Part shown: one piece after another, positions 6,651 through 12,659 of the stretch | How the letters are laid out: every line of letters begins with the position of its first letter | Position numbering within the stretch: the first letter of the stretch is position 1 | Origin: Candidatus Thorarchaeota archaeon | GTDB lineage: Archaea > Asgardarchaeota > Thorarchaeia > Thorarchaeales > Thorarchaeaceae | Direction: 5' to 3' | Length of the DNA: 13,636 nt | Assembly: GCA_029856425.1 (NCBI GenBank) | Contig: JAHQWZ010000023.1 | Span: 1 to 13,636, forward strand | The notes under the pieces: generated by a model | The model's database searches: none | What the model was told of the DNA's origin: nothing | The model's input: only the letters and a program-made list of their open reading frames with translations | Program-made: the position numbers and the translations under genes

Positions 6651-6700
6651 ACACTGTTTCATCAGTGTCGTTCGCACGGTGCGAACCATACAAACACTGT
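6651..6700 (-). promoter_or_regulatory. Alternative stem-loops between proteasome beta and aCPSF1
   Basis: On the minus-strand transcript, a perfect dyad GTTCGCAC-N1-GTGCGAAC (6670-6686) is enclosed by CAGTGT (6694-6699) pairing with ACACTG (6663-6668). The same ACACTG can instead pair with a second CAGTGT at 6651-6656 across a 6-nt loop. The 7-mer ACAGTGT is repeated at 6694-6700 and 6651-6657. Either the upstream or the downstream hairpin can form, not both. The element starts 3 nt after the proteasome stop codon. It may act as a processing or termination site, an attenuator, or a protein-binding dyad; function is inferred. Confidence 0.5.
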
Positions 6701-6702
6701 CA

Positions 6703-7344
6703 CTATTTCTTCCAAATCTTCAGGATTTTCTCTTGGGGCAATTCTTGGTAGCCATCTTTGTCAATCACGCTTACGAGAATCGAGTTGCCTGAGGCAGCAT
6801 CCCTCTCGATTGCAGCTGCAACTGCTCGTACGGCTAGCTCAATTGCCTTTTGCTTGGTGAGATCATCCTTGTAATCATCTTCTAGAACACCGAGTGCTAC
6901 TGGCGAGCCTGAACCTGTAGCTACGTACTTGTCACTAAGTACAGAGCCAATGTAGTCGTTGTAGAAGACCTGTGGGCCATCATCGTCGAAACCACCCACA
7001 ACACACTGCAACAGGTAGTATCCTCGTCCAGAGAACATAATATTGCTCAATAGACGTGTCAAAGCTTTGACGCGCATTGGCCGACCTCGCTGAATCTCAA
7101 ACAGCTTGGACTCAGCTCTCAAAAGATCCATAATGTTCTGCGCATCTGCAACAGAACCTGCAATGGTAGCACCAATACGGTCAGTGATCTTGTAAATCTT
7201 CTGAGCTGTCTTATTGGCAATTAGAAAGCCCATTGTGGCTCTTGTGTCGCTAGCCAGGACTGTACAGTCCTTAGCTATGAGGCCTACGGTTGTGGTTCCG
7301 GTTTTCAGTTGTTCCGGTGCCTGCGATGGTTGTTCCATGTTCAT
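6703..7344 (-). CDS. psmB: Proteasome beta subunit
   Basis: A 213-residue catalytic subunit of the archaeal 20S proteasome, an N-terminal nucleophile threonine protease. A 16-residue propeptide ends at Gly16 and the mature chain starts T-T-T-V-G at Thr17, the nucleophile. Asp33 and Lys49 sit where mature Asp17 and Lys33 are required, and the conserved G-S-G-S-P and S-A-S-G-type segments (T-G-S-G-S-P, D-A-A-S-G-N) are present. Autoprocessing is therefore expected. ATG 7344 has GGGAG 4 nt upstream; a second ATG two codons in (7338) has 10-nt spacing and would shorten only the propeptide. aCPSF1 follows on the same strand, a pairing also seen in other archaea. No alpha subunit is in the window. 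Confidence 0.96.
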   Translation of the reverse strand: MNMEQPSQAPEQLKTGTTTVGLIAKDCTVLASDTRATMGFLIANKTAQKIYKITDRIGATIAGSVADAQNIMDLLRAESKLFEIQRGRPMRVKALTRLLSNIMFSGRGYYLLQCVVGGFDDDGPQVFYNDYIGSVLSDKYVATGSGSPVALGVLEDDYKDDLTKQKAIELAVRAVAAAIERDAASGNSILVSVIDKDGYQELPQEKILKIWKK

Positions 7345-7405
7345 TGAACTCCCTGTATGAAGATTAATGCAGGAGAACTAGTGACAGACTCGAGGTCCGA
7401 ATTTC

Positions 7406-7415
7406 TTTTTAAAAA
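7406..7415 (-). promoter_or_regulatory. TATA-like box for proteasome beta; T-tract after FKBP
   Basis: A TTTTTAAAAA box lies about 65 nt upstream of the proteasome ATG; the expected start near 7385 leaves a leader of about 40 nt. The 96-nt gap also shows two T5 tracts on the minus strand directly after the FKBP stop codon (7441), which could serve as the FKBP terminator. Confidence 0.5.
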
Positions 7416-7440
7416 CGTTTCTAAGTGGTGTAAAAACGTC

Positions 7441-8274
7441 TTACTCACTAGTTTCATCTGTTTCTGGTGGGGGTTCTGGTCGTTCATAGGTCACGGTCAT
7501 CTTGACCTTTTCAGCAGTACTGATGACCTTCAAGGCGTCCATTGCGACTCCAATTTCTGCATATTGGAAATCCTGAATATACCTTGACTCCTTGGGGAAC
7601 TCGATAGTGATGGTCTTCCCCTTTACTGTGACTGAATACCTATCTGGAGGTACTCCTGGGAGTCTTCTCTTGAGAATGGCCATTATTTTATCATCAGGTT
7701 CGCTGACAATTCCCTTTACTGTGACATCAAAGACAAGGGTCTTTCCAGCCAATGGTGGATTAAAGTCAAGAATGGCTGTTCTTCCAAGAACCTGCGTTAT
7801 GACCCCCTGTTCTCGTCCCACGGTGACTCTCTCACCCTTTTGAATCTTGACTCCCTGTTTCTCAAGGCGCATCTTTGCTATCTTCTTCACAAGTGAAGGG
7901 TCGCGAACTCCCGCACCTCGTTCTGGAGGGACATTGATTGTCTTGCTTTCATCAATCTTCATGCCCACCAACCCTTCCTCAATGGCCTCCAGCAACCAGT
8001 TTGAGCCAACAGCCACAAGAATTGGCTCGTATCGATCCTTTTCGCTATAGAGATTCTCTGCCTTCGCGACTTCTTCAAGCGTAAGATCGAAGATCATACC
8101 GTCATCTTTGGTCCTCGCGACGTAATCCACGTATATCAGACTACCCTCCATGACAGTATTCTCCTCCTTCTTCTTGGTCTTCTTCGGAGCATCTTTCTTG
8201 GCTGTCTTCTTCGGGGCGGCCTTCTTTTTTGTTGTCTTCTTGGCTGTAGTCTTCTTAGCCTTCTTTTCAGACAT
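7441..8274 (-). CDS. FKBP-type prolyl isomerase with lysine-rich N-terminal tail
   Basis: A 277-residue protein in three parts. Residues 1-38 are a histone-H1-like tail with 18 lysines, built from K-K-x-T/A-K-K and A-P-K-K units. Residues 42-170 are an archaeal long-type FKBP domain: I-Y-V-D-Y-V-A-R-T, D-G-M-I-F-D, a flap insertion, then G-L-V-G-M-K, V-P-P-E-R-G-A-G-V-R-D-P. The tyrosine expected in the usual A-Y-G motif is absent. Residues about 190-265 form the alpha/beta C-terminal domain typical of long archaeal FKBPs, followed by an acidic, proline-rich end. The family catalyses cis-trans prolyl isomerisation and acts as a chaperone. ATG 8274 has GAGGGA 5 nt upstream. An in-frame ATG at 8151 has its own GGAGGAG and would give a tail-less product. 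It lies 67 nt after the HemK2-like gene with its own TATA-like box. Confidence 0.92.
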   Translation of the reverse strand: MSEKKAKKTTAKKTTKKKAAPKKTAKKDAPKKTKKKEENTVMEGSLIYVDYVARTKDDGMIFDLTLEEVAKAENLYSEKDRYEPILVAVGSNWLLEAIEEGLVGMKIDESKTINVPPERGAGVRDPSLVKKIAKMRLEKQGVKIQKGERVTVGREQGVITQVLGRTAILDFNPPLAGKTLVFDVTVKGIVSEPDDKIMAILKRRLPGVPPDRYSVTVKGKTITIEFPKESRYIQDFQYAEIGVAMDALKVISTAEKVKMTVTYERPEPPPETDETSE

Positions 8275-8314
8275 GCATATCCCTCTCGCTTCCTTCGCCT
8301 GTGGATAGGGCTTT

Positions 8315-8322
8315 CATAAAAA
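8315..8322 (-). promoter_or_regulatory. TATA-like box for the FKBP gene
   Basis: The minus strand reads CACCTTTTTATG. A start about 25 nt downstream (near 8298) leaves a leader of about 24 nt that carries GAGGGA. The surrounding motif resembles those before Pus10 and DUF655. Confidence 0.5.
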
Positions 8323-8341
8323 GGTGTCCGTGTAGCCCACT

Positions 8342-8926
8342 TCAAGATCTTCCCTTCAATATCCGTATTGCTTCAAAGAAAAACTGTGCTTCTGCAATGA
8401 CATTGACCTGGAGGTTCTGTGATTCCATGAAGTTTGTTATTCGCTCAATATCCGCCAGCGTTGAAACCACGATATAGATACGTCCACTCTTCTCAAGATG
8501 TGGAATCGCCTGTTGGATGAATCTCTCAGTGAGTTCCACTCCGGAACCACCTCCCACAAATACGTGGTCCATCTCTGTGACGATTCCATCCTCTGGTAAA
8601 TATGGCGGATTGAACGCAATGACTGAAAACCTCGCATCGCGTGCGAGTGCACTGAGAAGATCGGATTGAACGACACAGCTTCTTCCATCCACCGAATTGG
8701 CAATAAAATTCCTAGCGGTGTTCTTGATAGCATCCAGTGACGAATCAATTGCAATTACAGTCTTGGCCACTCTTGCGGCAGCCATTGAGATTAGGCCTGC
8801 TCCACACCCAACTTCCAGGAAAGAATCGGTGCCATCTATCTCAATGGCATCTAACAAAAGGTATGTGTCTTCAGCTGGCGGATACACACCATCATCGATT
8901 TCGAACTTCATGTCACCGAGTTTCAA
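8342..8926 (-). CDS. HemK2/Mtq2-like protein methyltransferase
   Basis: A 194-residue class I SAM-dependent methyltransferase. Y-P-P-A-E-D-T-Y-L-L (15-24) is the N-terminal signature of the HEMK2/Mtq2 group, F-L-E-V-G-C-G-A-G (36-44) is the SAM-binding motif I, and N-P-P-Y (106-109) is the catalytic motif of glutamine/asparagine amide methyltransferases. Relatives methylate the GGQ glutamine of release factor eRF1/aRF1, usually with a Trm112 partner; that substrate is inference here. The TTG at 8926 overlaps the KsgA stop by 4 nt (TTGA) and has GGGGGA 7 nt upstream, which supports coupled translation. An ATG at 8911 is an alternative that would start M-K-F-E-I-D-D. Position after KsgA is conserved in many archaea. 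Confidence 0.9.
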   Translation of the reverse strand: MKLGDMKFEIDDGVYPPAEDTYLLLDAIEIDGTDSFLEVGCGAGLISMAAARVAKTVIAIDSSLDAIKNTARNFIANSVDGRSCVVQSDLLSALARDARFSVIAFNPPYLPEDGIVTEMDHVFVGGGSGVELTERFIQQAIPHLEKSGRIYIVVSTLADIERITNFMESQNLQVNVIAEAQFFFEAIRILKGRS

Positions 8927-9798
8927 CTGGATTTCCCCCTCGGGTCTGCAATCTTTCCTTCCTCTATCAATTCAAGGAGGATGTCAGCTAGGATCACGAT
9001 CAATTCTTGATTTAGCCCTCGAAGCCGCTCCGTACCATCCAAAGCACCTGAGGCTCTTTCGATGACTTCATCGACTAGGTTTCCGTTTTGGCCCAAGTTC
9101 TTGAACCATATCCTGAGCGCCTTTCTGAGGACTTTATTCGGGTATGAGTAGATGCCATGGACAAGCCAGAAGAAAATGCATTTGTTCCTAGCAAAGGACC
9201 CATCCCTACGATGGTCAACTCTAACGACCAATGAGTCGACAGCAGGAGTAGGGTAGAAATCCGTTGCTGGAACATTCATAATCTCTTGAATTCGAGCCAA
9301 ATATTGAATATCGACAGACAGTCTTGAATAGTTGAAACTTCCAGGTTCGGCAATAAGTCTCTGTGCAAACTCATTTTGATACATGAGGATAGCAAACTGG
9401 AATTTCCCTTCCTCCAGCAGTCTAAAAGTGATTGGCGAAGAGATGCTGTAGGGGAGATTCGAAACCACTCTATCAACTTCAGGAATGTCTACTGCAAGCG
9501 CATCGCCTTGAATTATGTCAACGTTAGAGAAATCGTTCAGTATCTCGCGAAGTGCTAGGACCAATCTCTTGTCAATCTCAATGATATAGACTCTACCTGC
9601 ATACTCTGCTAGTTTCTCAGATAACATCCCTAGCCCTCCACCAATCTCAAGAACTCTTGTATCCGAATCGAGATTGGCCACATCTACGATTTTTCTGGCC
9701 ACTGCAGGATTGACTAGGAAGCTCTGACCCAGATTCTTGTCAGGCCTGACGTTGTACTTGCGAAGAAGAGAGCGAATGCGGTCTTCGGTCAGGAGCAT
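8923..9798 (-). CDS. ksgA: 16S rRNA adenine dimethyltransferase KsgA/Dim1
   Basis: A 291-residue enzyme that dimethylates two adjacent adenines in the helix 45 loop at the 3' end of 16S rRNA during small-subunit maturation, using SAM. The family motifs are complete and in order: K-N-L-G-Q-S-F-L-V near residues 21-29, V-L-E-I-G-G-G-L-G near 49-57, an acidic ribose-binding I-E-I-D near 73-76, and the catalytic N-L-P-Y-S-I near 114-119. ATG 9798 forms TGATG with the DUF655 stop (1-nt overlap). A GTG at 9801 would add one residue with a GTGA overlap. The stop overlaps the methyltransferase start by 4 nt, so DUF655, KsgA and HemK2 look like one coupled unit. Confidence 0.96.
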   Translation of the reverse strand: MLLTEDRIRSLLRKYNVRPDKNLGQSFLVNPAVARKIVDVANLDSDTRVLEIGGGLGMLSEKLAEYAGRVYIIEIDKRLVLALREILNDFSNVDIIQGDALAVDIPEVDRVVSNLPYSISSPITFRLLEEGKFQFAILMYQNEFAQRLIAEPGSFNYSRLSVDIQYLARIQEIMNVPATDFYPTPAVDSLVVRVDHRRDGSFARNKCIFFWLVHGIYSYPNKVLRKALRIWFKNLGQNGNLVDEVIERASGALDGTERLRGLNQELIVILADILLELIEEGKIADPRGKSS

Positions 9799-10394
9799 CA
9801 CCTGGACCGTTCTTTTTCCTCATCGCGCCTGGGAGGCCTCACAAACAGCCAGCGTTTCACGTCCTCCTTAAGCTCGTCAATAATCCTAGCCGTGAGTACC
9901 TTCTTGGGATTCTGCAGCTTTGTTCTTGCAGCTATGTCTTCAAAGCTCTTGAACGGCTCTCTTTTCCTCTGATCTAGGAGTGCCCACATTAGTGTCTGGC
10001 CTATGCCAGGCAGCAGCTGAAGGGAGTGCAATCTTGTAGTAATCGGTGCTGCTTCATTGAAGAACTGGACAAACCTGTGTTCATGCTTAGTCACAATAAT
10101 CTCTACCACGAGAGGAAGCTCTGCCTCACTTTCGGGGGCCAAGTCCTCAAAGAAAATGCGGCGTTTCACATGATCTATCTTACTTCGCACATCCTTCTCG
10201 ATAGAAAGCCGTTCTTGAGGATGAAGGGTGGCTCCACGATGTGGTACCATTTCCAACAATGTGAAGAATGACTCTCCTATTCCCTGTACTATGGTTTCAC
10301 CCTTGGATTTTGAGTCGCGGAGATACATTTTCGGCGGAACAACTGCCAAGACATATGCATGCGTTTCAAACATTCTGTCTTGTTGTCCTTCCAT
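9798..10394 (-). CDS. DUF655 protein with helix-hairpin-helix motif
   Basis: A 198-residue archaeal protein of the DUF655 family, which commonly sits between Rpo4 and KsgA. The N-terminal half is an OB-like strand-rich region beginning T-H-A-Y-V-L-A-V-V-P-P. The C-terminal part has a helix-hairpin-helix (L-Q-L-L-P-G-I-G-Q-T-L-M, 125-136), a fold used for non-sequence-specific nucleic acid binding, and ends with a very charged R-R-D-E-E-K-E-R-S-R tail. No catalytic residues are evident. The constant partnership with ribosome and RNA polymerase genes suggests an RNA or ribosome role, but the function is not established. ATG 10394 is chosen, with GTGA just upstream; an ATG at codon 8 is possible. 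Its stop overlaps the KsgA start. Confidence 0.9.
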   Translation of the reverse strand: MEGQQDRMFETHAYVLAVVPPKMYLRDSKSKGETIVQGIGESFFTLLEMVPHRGATLHPQERLSIEKDVRSKIDHVKRRIFFEDLAPESEAELPLVVEIIVTKHEHRFVQFFNEAAPITTRLHSLQLLPGIGQTLMWALLDQRKREPFKSFEDIAARTKLQNPKKVLTARIIDELKEDVKRWLFVRPPRRDEEKERSR

Positions 10395-10453
10395 CTTCCT
10401 TCACATCCGGCTCTCTGTGGCCACATCATTATGCAAAAGATTGTGGTGAATGG

Positions 10454-10461
10454 ATAAAAAG
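10454..10461 (-). promoter_or_regulatory. TATA-like box for the DUF655-KsgA-HemK unit
   Basis: The minus strand reads ACACTTTTTATCC in the 103-nt gap after Rpo4. A start about 25 nt downstream (near 10431) leaves a leader of about 37 nt. This suggests the unit can be transcribed separately from L21e-Rpo4. Confidence 0.5.
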
Positions 10462-10497
10462 TGTTACTTCAGCGTGATTGAGAAACCGCGAAAGACG

Positions 10498-10833
10498 CTA
10501 TGTCACTACTTTCTTCACAACTTCCACAATCTCTGCGATTTGCTCATCAGTAAGATCTGTAGACCTAGCATCCAAAATGGTTCTCATTTCCTCCGCTGTT
10601 GTCGGAGCAATGTTCACTACCTGAACCGCCTGCGCTCTGGTTAAACTAAAGCCCTTGATAAGTCGAATCAAGAGTTTGTCTGCGACAGCAGGTGCCATCT
10701 TTGAGAAGCCAGAGGCATGCTCTAGAGTGATGTTCTGCTGGAAAGACAGCTCGCCCTCTTTGGCTCTCTGTGAGAGCAGTTTCTTCACCTTTGGAAGAGT
10801 GACCTCCTCTTCACTGACTATTTCCTTGGGCAT
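10498..10833 (-). CDS. rpoF: DNA-directed RNA polymerase subunit Rpo4 (RpoF)
   Basis: A 111-residue homologue of eukaryotic Rpb4, which pairs with Rpo7 to form the polymerase stalk that binds the emerging RNA and aids open-complex formation and termination. It shows the family layout: a short N-terminal strand region (E-E-V-T-L-P-K-V-K-K-L-L), then the helical HRDC-like part with L-S-F-Q-Q-N-I-T-L-E-H-A and the conserved L-T-R-A-Q-A-V-Q-V-V-N-I-A-P-T-T-A-E-E-M-R-T-I-L. Length is normal. ATG 10833 lies 6 nt after the L21e stop, with GAGG inside the end of L21e, so the pair is translationally linked. The L21e-Rpo4 order is conserved across many archaea. Confidence 0.96.
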   Translation of the reverse strand: MPKEIVSEEEVTLPKVKKLLSQRAKEGELSFQQNITLEHASGFSKMAPAVADKLLIRLIKGFSLTRAQAVQVVNIAPTTAEEMRTILDARSTDLTDEQIAEIVEVVKKVVT

Positions 10834-10839
10834 TTTCCA

Positions 10840-11136
10840 TCAGCCTCTGCTTGGTTGAAGGTGATCTGGTCGGATGATGAGCGTTTTGGTAGCATTACCA
10901 AGCTTGACGTCAACAACGATTCCACGGCCCCTCTTACCAGTGACCACTCCTGTTCTACCCTGATATCTACGATGGGGCATGCCTTTGTGAACACTAGGAT
11001 TTATGACTATGTCTACACGCTGGCCTACCTCGTAATCAACGAGCAATCTGCTAAGAGAGCTTATCCCACGTTGCCGTACCCTCTTGCTCATCAGGCTTCT
11101 TGTTCTGGCACGGTAACCATGACTCTTCTTGACCAT
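10840..11136 (-). CDS. rpl21e: Ribosomal protein L21e (eL21)
   Basis: A 98-residue basic large-subunit protein found in archaea and eukaryotes. Family features are clear: the N-terminal S-H-G-Y-R-A-R-T-R, the central I-N-P-S-V-H-K-G-M-P-H-R-R-Y-Q-G-R-T-G-V-V, and the C-terminal V-K-L-G-N-A-T-K-T-L-I-I-R-P-D-H-L. Full length is present with nothing unusual. ATG 11136 is fixed by homology. A GGAAG lies 12 nt upstream, which is distant, and an out-of-frame ATG at 11143 lies between them. The 94-nt gap to Pus10 shows no convincing TATA box, so L21e may be read from the Pus10 promoter. Confidence 0.96.
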   Translation of the reverse strand: MVKKSHGYRARTRSLMSKRVRQRGISSLSRLLVDYEVGQRVDIVINPSVHKGMPHRRYQGRTGVVTGKRGRGIVVDVKLGNATKTLIIRPDHLQPSRG

Positions 11137-11230
11137 GGGACATTATCTTCCTGAAATCTGTACCTCGGCACACCTGAGGGCAACTGGGCATACGAGGTCC
11201 AGCATCACCTCTAGGGTCGCCACTTAAGGA

Positions 11231-12598
11231 TTATGGTCCGTCTCGTTCATAAATCGCTGTTACATCAAGTTCGAGGCAATCACAAGGGGTTTCTAATTTC
11301 TCCGCCAGCGAGGGAGATGTTCTATGATTATCCCCGGAAATCAGTTCTTTGACATATGTCCCGCCTTGTACTTTAAAGAAGCCCTCTACTAGGTTATCCT
11401 CCTTCTTCTTGAGGCGTGTTTCATAGATTCGTTTCTTTCTCACCAGGTCGCCTCTCCTATGAGCGACTCTATTGGGAGTGCGTTGTTCAATGTCTATTCC
11501 GCTGAGCGCCTTGGAGGCGGTCTTCAACACTTTTGTACTGACCTTTTCTCCAGTTCTGATGATGGCTGTGTATTCCTTCACGTTTTCTGATGCCTCGTCC
11601 TTGATCATCTGTGCTCTCATCCTGTTTGCAGATTTGAAACCATGCACCTCTACAATACCTGCTGCCTCCTTGTTGATGTTCCTCGCCAAAGACTCAAGAT
11701 CAGGAGTGCGGACAAGTGGTTCAGAAACCTCAACAACAAAGGGACGCCCATCTCCAAGCATGAGGACATCTATATCCTCTCTTCCAGCTGCATGGACCTT
11801 GAACCTAGTTCCTTGAGTTGCTTGTTGCGTTGGAACTCCTATGTATTCAGATATCGAGTCAGGGTATTTTCGCCCAGTTCCGCCGCATAAATCACAACCT
11901 TTTCCTCTGCATGCTCCACAATCCCACCTGCTCTGAGGAATGCCGCGTTTCAGTTTTCTATACCTTCCTTCGATGAATATGGGGTTTCTATTGACGTCGA
12001 TTTTATCTGCATCCATCTGATACACAATGACTATGTCAGGGTTCTTGAAATCGACGGAACGATGAAGGAGGTCCTGCAGAGTCTTACCAAGCTCTCTATT
12101 TACATCAGCCTTCAAAGCCTCGGCATGAAGCAGACCAAAAGAGCCTCGTATCTCATCCTGTCTCTCATCAAGGCTAGCTGCTGGAACACATCCAACCAAG
12201 AAAGTCTCGAACTCTACTGCTTCAGTCGCAGTTCTTACTCTTTCTGCAATGTCTTGCATTCTGTCAAAGATAGAAACTCCATCTACCGAGCAAAGGTAGC
12301 ATGAGGTTTGGTCCTTGTATTCAATCGAGTTTTTAATGGCAAGAGCCTTTGCGGGGTCAAACATCCCATTGCTGGCAAGAGTTCGTATCAATTCCTCGCC
12401 TGCTTGTTTGCTGCCAGATTTGAGATTCTGGTCCGCCATCATTGAGAGGGTTAATTTGATAGCACCGCCTCTGTCATTGTTTGAAGTATTCGTACTCAGC
12501 CAGGCAAACTGGCGACCCAAGCACTGATTGCAGACTGGGTGACTTTCGAGTATCTTCTTGGAAACTCCAAGGATATTTGTTTCAATTGGCTCATCCAT
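11231..12598 (-). CDS. pus10: tRNA pseudouridine synthase Pus10
   Basis: A 455-residue Pus10, which in archaea makes pseudouridine 54 and/or 55 in the tRNA T-loop, replacing bacterial TruB for this task. The N-terminal THUMP-containing part has zinc-binding cysteine pairs C23/C26 and C100/C103. A further knuckle, C227-G-A-C230 with C235 and C238, precedes the catalytic domain. The catalytic Asp275 lies in G-R-E-D-I-D-V followed by G-R-P-F, matching the G-R-x-D pattern of pseudouridine synthases. The C-terminal G-G-T-Y-V-K-E-L-I-S-G-D is also typical. Length is normal. ATG 12598 has GAGGT 8 nt upstream and a TATA-like box about 45 nt upstream. Pus10 followed by L21e and Rpo4 is a conserved order. 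Confidence 0.95.
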   Translation of the reverse strand: MDEPIETNILGVSKKILESHPVCNQCLGRQFAWLSTNTSNNDRGGAIKLTLSMMADQNLKSGSKQAGEELIRTLASNGMFDPAKALAIKNSIEYKDQTSCYLCSVDGVSIFDRMQDIAERVRTATEAVEFETFLVGCVPAASLDERQDEIRGSFGLLHAEALKADVNRELGKTLQDLLHRSVDFKNPDIVIVYQMDADKIDVNRNPIFIEGRYRKLKRGIPQSRWDCGACRGKGCDLCGGTGRKYPDSISEYIGVPTQQATQGTRFKVHAAGREDIDVLMLGDGRPFVVEVSEPLVRTPDLESLARNINKEAAGIVEVHGFKSANRMRAQMIKDEASENVKEYTAIIRTGEKVSTKVLKTASKALSGIDIEQRTPNRVAHRRGDLVRKKRIYETRLKKKEDNLVEGFFKVQGGTYVKELISGDNHRTSPSLAEKLETPCDCLELDVTAIYERDGP

Positions 12599-12640
12599 TC
12601 GTCTGGACCTCAGCTCGCAGAATTAAGTGGTAGCACGCTC

Positions 12641-12647
12641 ATAAAGG
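12641..12647 (-). promoter_or_regulatory. TATA-like box for Pus10
   Basis: The minus strand reads ACACCTTTATGAG just after the stop codon of the upstream reductase gene. A start about 25 nt downstream (near 12620) leaves a leader of about 20 nt that holds the GAGGT ribosome binding site. Confidence 0.5.
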
Positions 12648-12659
12648 TGTTCTAACAGC

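Noticed and set aside
6651..6670. CUGAUGAAAC on the minus-strand RNA, recalling a hammerhead ribozyme core or a C box
   Set aside because: The second stem required between CUGAUGA and GAAA is absent, and no matching D box or guide arrangement is seen; the segment is better explained as a hairpin loop.
8136..8345. An arginine-rich 69-codon minus-strand frame
   Set aside because: It is a frame-shifted reading of the lysine codons in the FKBP tail.
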